A stretch of 64,000 nt of DNA. Origin: Mixophyes australis. Lineage: Eukaryota; Chordata; Amphibia; Anura; Limnodynastidae. The stretch covers positions 256,910,228-256,974,227 of the forward strand of contig JAVHZZ010000004.1 in the NCBI GenBank assembly GCA_036250195.1, given 5' to 3'. Under the pieces are notes generated by a model. It was not told the origin of the DNA, did not search any database, and saw only the letters and a list, made by a program, of their open reading frames with translations. The first letter of the stretch is position 1. Each line of letters starts with the position of its first letter. Below are positions 55,445-64,000 of the stretch, in pieces. Both the position numbers and the translations under genes were made by a program.

Positions 55445-58020
55445 AACAAAGCCAGACAGATCTTTTGTTGATAACTTTTGGCACAAAATGGAAAACAAGG
55501 ATTGGTTTATGGAACATAAGAACCCTGATTGAACCAACCAAGTTGAGTGAAGTGAGGTGGACACATTTTGAAGGGTTTCCAATGTTGGAAGGTATTTCTG
55601 CTGAAGAGTTAGGCAAAAAAGTAGTCTAATGGAATGTAAACCAGTTTTGGAAAGACTCCCGACAGCACAGTTCCAAACCTGAATCTGGAATGTAATGGTC
55701 ATCCAATGTTATGTCCCAAAAGAGTTGTCAGGCATTCAGAAGAACAACGAATTCTACATAGTTGTAAATTGCACTCAAGGCAACAAAGCGGAAAATACAT
55801 TGTTATTCTAATGGGGAATTGAATGCTAAGGTGGGTTTATCAAATAAGGAACTGAAAGAGGTGATGGGAACTCATGGCCTGGGAAAGAAGAATGAGAATG
55901 GGGAATGTTCACCCACTTCTGCTCTAGACATGCTCTGGTGATTGGTGGGACTGTTTACCTACACTGCTCAGGGTCACATGGATATCTACCATTTAACCAT
56001 AGAAAACCAGATAGTAACAGAGATGTGACTTAGAAATTCAGATAATCTCTGACCACTGAAACAGACAAGGCCTAGACATCTGTAGTAACAATCACCTTAT
56101 AGTAACTGAGTTTCAGCTAAAAATAATGGTGGCTAACAGAAAGATTTTGAAAAGGAACAGGAGATACAATTCTGGGAAGCTAAGTGAAGAACAAACTAAA
56201 GATAAGTTAGGTTAGAACTGAACAACTGCTTTGAAGCATTGGCATCTGAACTAAAGCATGACATTGAACAAGCGTGGAGTTCATACCTAGAAACCAGTGA
56301 ATGGGTCCTTGGTTTCAGAGATGCACTAAGGAAGGAATGGATGAATGAGCGAACATGGGAATACATTGGTGAAAGGAAGAAGATGAAGGATTACATCAAC
56401 AAGAGCAAAACGAGGCAACAAAGAGCAACAGTCCAAGCTAGATATGTGGCTGCAAACAGTGGTGTTCAGAAAAAATGGGTGGACGATCTGGCAAGGTAAT
56501 CAGAAATCACAGCACAAAAAAGTGACTCAAGTATTGTTTAAAATCACTAAAATGCTATCCAATTTTTTTTTTTAGTAAAATCAGACCTATATGAACTAAG
56601 GAAGGTTAGCTGCTCACAACTCAAGAACAGATGAGAAAACGGATTTTGCTGAAGTTTTAAACAGAGATAGGCACATGATGGAGGGAAGGAGGGGGGGGGG
56701 GGGGAGGGCCAAGCTAACCATGTGGAAGATGATCCAAATATTAGTCCGCAAATACCATCTAAAGAAAAAATTAAAATGGCTCTTAAAGAAGCCTGCACAA
56801 TGAAACAGCCCCTGGAATCAGCAACACCCGTATCAAAATCTTGAAGATAGATCTTGAAACATCAGTAAAGTTGTGCAGCCCAGGCTCAAGATGCTCAGGG
56901 TAGGGGAAAACATTCTCGGAGATTGGAGAAATGGCATTATTAAGCTGCCAAACAAATTAGACACCTCCAACATCTGGCGACGGATCACCCTCCTTTCTGT
57001 GCTGGAAAGAGTGATCTTAACCACCATTGAAGACTCTGTCGAGGCTTGACAATGGAAAGAGCAGACAGGGGTTAACAAAACATTCCAGTCAACCTTGTCA
57101 ATATGATCTGAATAATCCTGGAGCAGAGCAATGAGTGGCAGAACAACCTCTACCTAGCATGCATCAACTTTAGAAAGCGTTTGTCAACAGAAGAGATGTG
57201 GAACATCCTGAAAGACTATGGCATACCCTGCAAAATTATCATCAGAGAAATGTAAGATGGCTACGAATGCCAGGTTCTCCACGAAGGAAAGCTAACAGGA
57301 CTTTCCTGTGAAGTCAGGAGTTCACCAAGAATGTATTCTTTATCCAACCCTGTTTTAACTAGTACTTGACAGTCATGGATAGTAGAAAGAGAAGTGTACA
57401 ATGGATTTACACAACAGGCTTAAATTTGCCAATAATATAAGCCCTCTCACAGCAATATCCAGATATGGAAGAGAAGCTAGCTTAGTTGCAAAGAGAAGCT
57501 GAGCAGGCTGGGTTGAAAATCAATGTCTGCAAAACCAAAGAAATGAAGAGTCAACGCTAACATTGCGAGCAAGCTCAGCATCAAACGGAAATAATATAAT
57601 TTAACTGGACTCCTTCATTTATTTAAAAATCATTGTCATGAAAGGAGGTGGGGCTGATGAAGCAGATCACCGGTCAGCTGCAAGTATTCGTAAATCTGTG
57701 CCTGAACATTATCAACGTGCAATGGTCCAAAGTACTATCAAACGATGACTTGAAATATATGACAGGGCAGCAAATGATCGACATCCAGGTGAAACAAGTG
57801 GGGGTGGATAGAACACATGCTAAGCAAGCTGGATGAACCCAGCTCTGAAACATGGTTGCCCAAAGTCGACTTGGAAAAAGGCTATTGAGATGGAAGCCCT
57901 GATAATAAGTAAGAGGTGGAAGGAAGTAATGAGGGCTGTTGGCAACCAAGTCCAATGGAAGTGCTTCTCGGAAAGCCCTTTGCTCTGCATAGGAGCTACA
58001 GGAAGAAGAGGAATGTATGT
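55445..58020 (+). mobile_element. RTE-like non-LTR retrotransposon, decayed but nearly full length
   Basis: Endonuclease and reverse transcriptase segments follow each other on the plus strand over 2.5 kb, all broken by stops. Starts next to the chromovirus LTR and ends near 58020. The sequence style (EN with WNIRTL, RT with KLPNK-D...ITLLS) fits the RTE/RTE-X group; the clade is not certain. Confidence 0.7.
55490..58012 (+). pseudogene. LINE endonuclease - reverse transcriptase remnant
   Basis: Endonuclease: LWNIRTLIEPTKLSEV at about 55507-55554, then GELNAKVG at about 55812, and GTHGLGKKNENGE at about 55866-55905, VIGGTV near 55940. Linker: open frame 56239-56499, rich in charged helices. 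RT: GIIKLPNKLDTSNIWRRITL at about 56937-57000, then VKSGVHQ at about 57312 in another phase. C-terminal part: LKHGCPKSTWKKAIEMEAL at about 57842-57905 and CIGATGRRG near 57985-58012. Each piece has a counterpart in RTE-type elements, where the protein nicks target DNA and copies its own RNA. More than ten stops or shifts are visible. Confidence 0.68.
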
Positions 58021-59043
58021 TTTATTTAATCTTAACACTTTTTTACAAATTGCACTTATATTTTTATGATAAGCACATTTAGCAGTGAGTATAATCACAA
58101 GACAACCTTGAATAATTGTCAACATGTGTCGGGGGCAAGTGCATACGGAGTGAAGTGTGGGATTTGAGTTCCAGAAACAACATAAGTTAAATAGCATATT
58201 TTTGTGTGGTTTTCAAGCTGTGCAACTTATCAAAGTAAAAGCAGCATATCAAGCCATATTTCTTTAAACCAGCAGATAGATCGCAAACTATAGTGCAAAA
58301 CCACACAGAAAATCACACAAAAAAAAATGAAGGCAAATTTTGTTGACCGATTCCTCATTGGCGAATCTGGTCAATTCTCATGTTTTGCATAGAATGCATA
58401 CAAAAAGGTGCCTGATTTACAGTTAATAGCTAAAATGTGGCCACAAAAATGTATTTAGAAACATCTTACAATAACCAACTTTAAATTTAAGTGAGGCTTG
58501 CATCTGACTGATGACATTTTTAAAATCGCATAATAAACCGCATTTTCATACATCCTCCTATAGTGTCTACAGATATTACTCAGGAGATTTCCAATTGTGG
58601 GAATAAAACCAAATTTCTAAATTTTAATTATAATTATTTTAATAAATAGGTTAGTTCACTTGCAGTTTTGTTTTAATAAACTCACTGAAATAACTGATAA
58701 CAAAATACAACATAACTTTTAATTTATACTCTCATCTGAAACAAAAAAAAAATATCTGCAAACATTTACCATACTGGATTTTCCTGGAGTTCCAGCCCAG
58801 TAACCATTTTCAGTCTCACTGGACATACAGTCCTCTCCAATCAGTTTCTCTATGTCTAACAAAACTGAGTAAAGCACGTTGCCTTGATTGCAGAATTCAC
58901 CTGATCTGTCATGACAGATATGCTCAAAGTGCTCCCTCGCCAGGCTAATATGCGGTAATTGGAAACAAACTCTTCCTTAATTTAAAATCAGACCCCCCTC
59001 CAAAACTTAAGCTTATGTTCCCAAAACTCAGCTTCATAGTGAC
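58021..59043. other. Undefined AT-rich sequence
   Basis: Nothing recognised. Confidence 0.35.
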
Positions 59044-59935
59044 TTTTTTTTTTTTTTTTTTTTAACTTTGTTGTTTGTTTTTATTGAAGGTCAATACAGT
59101 ATAATGCATCAGACATTAAAACCAAATCAGTACATTAATTTTTCATACACAAATGAGAGGTATGACTTTTGTAAGAGAAACGGTGTGGCTAGAACTGTTA
59201 AAGAAAAAAGGGATAGAAGTTAAATAAACGGAGAACGAGTGTGAAAGAAGGATAACCAAGAACCCCAAACCTTGTCAAAGGAGTTGGAGGAGTTCTTATG
59301 GATGCTGGTCATAAATTCCAGGCATTGGATATGCCAGACCCTACCAATGATTGATTGGAGAGTGGGAGAAGCCTGTTTTCAGTCAGCAGAAAGTTGACAG
59401 GTGGCCAATAAAAGAATGTGTCTAATAAGTTTATTTTGGTGATGTGTGGCAGTGGGTATAGCAAGGGGTAGCAGAATAAATCTAGGTTATAAGGGAATCA
59501 TGAGTTGGAGTACCACAAAAATCAGATTCTTGACATCCAACAGAAACTAATTAGATTTGGACAACTTTACCATATGTGGAGAAATGTTCCTTTAAAAGAA
59601 CAGTCTCGCCAACACCTGGCAGAGGAATCGGGGAGTATCTTTTTAAGCTAGGTAGGGACATGCTAAAAAAACAACAATATTTTATATTTGTTCTTTTAGC
59701 TACAAGCAAATTGAGCTGTAAACGACATTTTCCCGGATCTCAGCCCAGCCATGAATATCCAGGGTCTCTCCCAAATCCCGCTCCCAAGCCAATTCATGTG
59801 GGTCCCATATAATCGTATTGGAAAAAGTGAGCTTTGAGTATATAATAGAGATCATCCCAGCTTTGGAAGTCTGACGCAGACATAACGACTCAACTATAGT
59901 CATGTTGCTTACATTTGTCTTTTTAAAAGGGTAAT
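59044..59935 (-). mobile_element. Second L1/Tx1-like LINE fragment
   Basis: Poly(A) tail on the minus strand (T run 59044-59065). Coding pieces on the minus strand: ELAWERDLGETLDIHGWAE at about 59790-59735, a cysteine motif with GTFLHIW at about 59600-59560, and QSIIGRVWHIQCLEFMTS at about 59365-59310. These align with the same regions of the LINE at 39386-40694. 5' truncated; no target duplication was found. Confidence 0.7.
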
Positions 59936-61559
59936 GGCAATCTTGGTCACTAATTTAGTCTTCATTAAAATCAGTACTGTATAGCAGACTGGAGAAATAA
60001 CAACTGCAACTGCTACTTAGGGTGGAGACAATAAGGTGGAGGGGAGCTGTCATGCCTGCACCTATCACCATCCTTGTCTCTCTTACTTGCTTATCCTCAA
60101 GCACTCGGAGGATGACTCATTGTCTTCAACCTTTACCATGGGAATATGTGAATTACAGTGTATACCTCTTCCTGTCACAATTTTACACCGCCAAAAGTTT
60201 TGCCCCCACCCCAAAAGCCAATAGCCTAGGCTGCAGCATAATGGATAATCAGACCCTGAAAAACCTCCACTTTTTTCAACAAGCTTAGTTCTGGTAAGTC
60301 ATTCAGTAATCCAAATCAGGGGCACAATTTCAGTAAATTTATTGGTCATGCAAATCCTCATCGGGGAAGAATGCAAAAAATAAAGGTTCTTAAATGGGGC
60401 TGACAGTGGCTGGTGGTGGCAAATTAAACTTACCTTCCAGTAATTTCCTTCCCACTGGGGAATGTCAGAAAACTGTACAATCAGCAGTGATGTGTTAAAC
60501 GCTTACATCTAGAATAAACTGAATTTTGTATACAACTGCATTCGATATAACTCATACAAAAATTTTTCTAACTGTAGAATTTAGAGCCACAATTAGGAGG
60601 TACTTGAACCCTGATATGTTTACCGTTTACTGAGCCAATAAAATGTGCAAAGGGTGTATTATTGGAGAAATCCCTGCTGACAGGTCACCACATTCCTATT
60701 TTGTGTACTTCCATGAATTCAGCAACTTACAAATTGTAAAGCATTTCACACTCCCTAATATTGCAGATGGTCCTTTTCTCAAGCAAGAAATAGAAAGTGT
60801 GGCAAAACTTAGATAGAAATTATTAATGCAAGTAGCAGTACTTCAAAGTGACTTCTAAATATATAATGTCTTCTAAAAAGTGTTACACAGTAATATATTC
60901 ATAATATAACCAAAAATATGAATGTATTCATATTTATTTACATCAATAAATATATGTATGCATGTGTACTATTTCGATTACAGCAAATAGTAATGTTCCA
61001 GAACACTGGTGGGAAAAAAAGCAATAAATATTGGGTAAGGAAAATCCATTGAAGGAAATTTATACAAGAAGGTGTTCAAAAGAGTATTTTGCTTTTTCCG
61101 TACACCAAAAAGAAGGTCCAGTAGCTCATCAATGTCCAAACAGATCTTTCAGTAATATTTAAGATGTTATCACCATATTTCCTTACATCAATTCACAGAA
61201 AGTTGAAACGGCATTGGCTCAGTTGATGAGAAAGCAAGAGATGTACCAAATACCTCCTCTTACTTCTGGACAAAACTCTTCTGTGATTCAGCAAAGTTGT
61301 CCCAGCTATAGCCTGAAGCATTAGACTGATGAGCATGACAAACAGGATATACAATTTTGGGTTGTTACCAATGCCTTTTTACAAGTTAATTTTGAAAGTA
61401 TTTGTTTGAACGCATATTAAATCATCTAATTGCTTCTGAAGAGCTTATAAAGACAGTAAATGCAATGCAGTGTAGGATTGTTATTTCTTATGCTTTAAAA
61501 TGTATTCCAAAAAAACAACAACAATGAAACATTCTCAGCACCATAATATATGTAGCCAA
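59936..61559. other. Undefined sequence
   Basis: Mostly unrecognised. A minus-strand stretch at about 61330-61070 reads as a plausible protein segment with several stops (see findings). Confidence 0.35.
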
Positions 61560-61589
61560 AGTTTTCTATTGCCACCAGACAGACCTGGT

Positions 61590-62250
61590 TATGCAACACG
61601 GCCACACTGTCACCTTTATCAGCATTCCTTAACACTGGATGTTCAACTTTAATAAGTTCATAGACTTGGCTTCCTCTTCAATTTAAATATAAATTTGCAC
61701 CTATGACTTTTTCCAGATGGTAGTTTACTATAAATAGCTTTTACCGATTTATGAAGTTTTTTGCTCTAAAAACCTCTATTATGAGCTGGTTAAAAAGTGC
61801 AAAAGCTTTTTAATTGATATGTTGAGTATTTCTTGCTCAAAAACCTAATGTGGTACTCTCTCCCAATAAATCATTTAAATCGTCAATTATACTATTATCA
61901 CTATAGCTTAAAGTGGGTTCTTTAAGTTCTATACAACATTGTTATGTCTACTGGCATTAATATGCATCGACAATTTACCACTGTCAAAAAAAATCTGTAT
62001 ATACAATCGGTATAATCACAACGTTTTTATGATTTAAGGTAAGCGTTCAGCTTTCTGTTAAATCTGTTCAGTGTATTAAAGTGTTTAATATGTGTTGAAA
62101 TCAAAGACAAATTACTGTGTGACAAATTAGCAATATCATCTAAAACAATGCTAGTTATCGGGGTCTTCTTCCTCTGCTGTTGTCCTAGCCTCGTCGTTTT
62201 GTAGAACTTCATGGTCAAAACACTCTTGCTCACTTTGTTGACTTGTCTGA
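61590..62250 (-). pseudogene. Penelope-like RT N-terminal remnant
   Basis: The frame 62233-62027 (68 codons) contains IANLSHSNLSLIS and FNTLNRFNRKLN, which resemble the conserved start of frog Penelope proteins, where a short N-terminal domain precedes RT. After a gap full of stops, the ADKGDSVAVL motif appears at about 61620-61590; the D-K-G motif is conserved upstream of the RT fingers in this family. The family copies its RNA with an RT related to telomerase. Assignment rests on short motifs and element order, so it is moderate at best. Confidence 0.45.
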
Positions 62251-63840
62251 TTTCTGATCCTGTTATTACAAGAATACAAATATTTGATTGCAGAAACAGT
62301 TAAATTATCCATATAACATATATTGTACATATATAAAAAAAACTCTGGTAGTCACTCCTGGGAGTTCAACTGTCTCTGGCATTGGGTCTCTTGGAGATTC
62401 CCTTTTTTAATTTTTGGACTGTTTATTTTCTACGGACACAAACATTCACAATGGTTCAATAAAATAGTAAGAAAAAGAACAAACTGTACAATGTCTTTCT
62501 ATTTTTTTAAGGAAAAATATAAAAAAGATATAAAATAGGGTCAACGGGAAGGATTGGGAAAAGAAAAAGGAAGAAAAAGGTTAACGGATATTTAGCGAGG
62601 GCAAATGGGAATCGGAATCTTGACAAGGAAACCTGTACTCCAAATCAATGGATTTGGCCAAATTGCATAGACGACAGAAATGGGGTAAGAATTGGACTGC
62701 TCAAATGGGCGTATTAGGGGGAAGAAAGGTATTCCTATCTTCCCTAAAGAGCATAGAGCTCATACTTTTTTTGATGGAACAGGAAAATGCTACTGAAATT
62801 GTAGGAATTTATACGACAGCAAACCCCACCGTACGTCATCAAAACACTTGGTCACGCTCTTAGAATGTTATATGCAGTTATATGGAATAAATTGTTGCTA
62901 CATTACAGGTTCTTAAATGTCCCCAGGGGTTGTCCGGGAAATGCACTTATTCTCCTAGGTAACCGGACTCACCAACCAGGAGAAGTATTAAATGTAACAT
63001 CAGGAATGCGAATGACCCAAAGGAGTATGTGGCTTAACGGATATATAATTCAAGAAGAGATGGATAGCGCTATTATCCCACTGCAGCTAAACACACCTAA
63101 GGGAATCACACAGTTTTCCCAGTATATAGCATACATAAATAAAAAAATAGGAATGTTACAGCGCTGTGGCAGTGATTACATAGGAAAAGGTGACATTTCC
63201 TCCAGTAATATAAGTGATACAAATATTAATAAGTAAAAATAAAAAAGTATACTTAAATTTAAAGTTGTGGCGATCTTTTCGTTCAGAATTTTTCTCCAAT
63301 GTTTGATGACATAATATAAAAAATACAAAAACACAACATGGTGTAATACAGTCACAAAAGCTGAGGTTATGTGGTGAATGTGTGGAAAAACTTTCAATCC
63401 TTTCTTCTTGCGTGAATCCACTCACCAGATAAAAGATATAAGTGTGCTTTAATTAGAAGTAAAGATAAATAACATGTGGTATCTTCACCCAATCTCTTAT
63501 GTGAGTGCACTTACAAGATGGAGGGAAATAACAGGCCTGGGTTCAAGTTTCTTTAGGGACCTCCCATATGGATAAGCAGGAATCTCTCTCAGATAAGCAT
63601 GTTCCATAGGGTATATAAAAGGCAGAAAAAAACGGATCTAGCGTGATACCGTTTACACTAAAAATATTTATTACATAAACATTTATAAAAATTAAAAAAC
63701 ATTACATAAAAGCTGGACCATAAGATCATGAGGGTCCCTACCAGATGAAAGTGGAAAAACAGCTTGTAATAAGTGTCCCCGGGGTCCACTTCACTGGTTG
63801 TTAGATGGTAAAGGTGGGGTCCTTATGTATTTCAGGTCCA

Positions 63841-63900
63841 GTAGCCCTATGTCCAACGCGTTTCAACCTTTCCAATTAGGTCTTTCTCACGGATAGGGCC
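63841..63900 (-). ncRNA. Degenerate hammerhead-ribozyme-like motif
   Basis: On the minus strand: GCCCTAT, CCGTGAG, a stem GACC...GGTT, GAAACGCG, and ATAGGGC. Outer arms GCCCTAT and ATAGGGC pair. The CTGATGAG core is altered to CCGTGAG and the expected NUH cleavage triplet is not intact. Type I hammerheads are known in the leader repeats of Penelope-like elements. Confidence 0.45.
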
Positions 63901-64000
63901 GAGTTCAAATGAGTTCCCTTTTATACAGGAAACTGTCACAGTCATGGTTCAAAGGTTACATACATTTTAACAAAGCAACAACATTTTCATTTAGACAACA

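Larger units (their letters stand above)
61560..64000 (-). mobile_element. Penelope-like retroelement, decayed, partly in the window
   Basis: On the minus strand a leader with a hammerhead-like motif (63900-63841) is followed by about 1.5 kb of untranslated-looking sequence and then by N-terminal coding remnants (62250-62027) and a NADKGDSVAVL motif (about 61620-61590), as in the start of the Penelope reverse transcriptase. The element continues to the right of the window or starts near its edge. No GIY-YIG domain was seen. Confidence 0.5.

Noticed and set aside
62600..63236. Plus-strand frame of 123 codons with N-x-T sites, at first sight like an envelope fragment
   Set aside because: The strand and position make it antisense to the leader of a Penelope-like element; no family motif could be confirmed and upstream continuation has stops.
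1..64000. Host protein-coding gene or exon
   Set aside because: No multi-exon pattern, no recognisable host protein and no CpG-island promoter outside mobile elements.

Overview
This window is a repeat-dominated stretch of a large eukaryotic genome. I found no intact host gene and no rRNA, tRNA or CRISPR locus. The element mix points to an amphibian, most likely a frog: a Ngaro-type and a DIRS1-type tyrosine-recombinase retrotransposon, chromodomain Ty3/Gypsy elements, L1/Tx1-like and RTE-like LINEs, a Penelope-like element, tRNA-derived SINEs, several hAT families, and palindromic MITEs that abut sequence resembling frog repeats. The organism call is inference from the repeat repertoire.

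Layout. 1-1416: 3' end of a ZBED-type hAT element. 1893-8550: near-complete Ngaro element carrying gag, RT-RNase H, tyrosine recombinase and a downstream SGNH-hydrolase frame, between 84-bp direct repeats. 9934-10867: a SINE fused to the 5' part of a hAT element with a 37-bp array. 11053-13826: non-autonomous hAT with a minisatellite and a perfect 8-bp target duplication. 14403-18840: 3'-truncated chromovirus with 5' LTR, gag and pol. 19230-22681: an LTR of the same kind on the minus strand, split by a second copy of the non-autonomous hAT family. 23147-28195: palindromic MITEs around another hAT element (24086-26888) with a 100-bp tandem array. 29590-35230: a DIRS1-type recombinase fragment, a Harbinger-like MITE, and a second decayed Ngaro copy interrupted by a 1.5-kb solo LTR. 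35230-41485: mostly undefined sequence with small MITEs, a SINE tail and a 5'-truncated L1-like LINE. 41494-46563: full-length hAT element with BED-finger transposase (several frame breaks) and a 79-bp 3' array. 47852-48250: a large, young inverted repeat. 49122-55380: full-length chromovirus on the minus strand, itself hit by three small insertions. 55445-58020: a decayed RTE-like LINE. 59044-59935: a second L1-like fragment. 61560-64000: a decayed Penelope-like element on the minus strand with a hammerhead-like leader.

The sequence reads as a record of insertion into insertion: eight insertions have visible target duplications (8 bp for hAT, 5 bp for LTR elements, 18 bp for the LINE). All protein-coding regions belong to mobile elements and most carry stops or frameshifts, so the locus looks non-autonomous today. 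The most notable signals are (1) pairing between the LTR R-region start and the sequence just after the LTR, with matched changes in two chromovirus families, suggesting Tf1-like self-priming; (2) an SGNH hydrolase frame preceded by a splice-acceptor-like site in the Ngaro element; (3) dimeric higher-order arrays inside hAT elements; (4) a near-perfect 271-bp inverted repeat flanked by 17-bp direct repeats.
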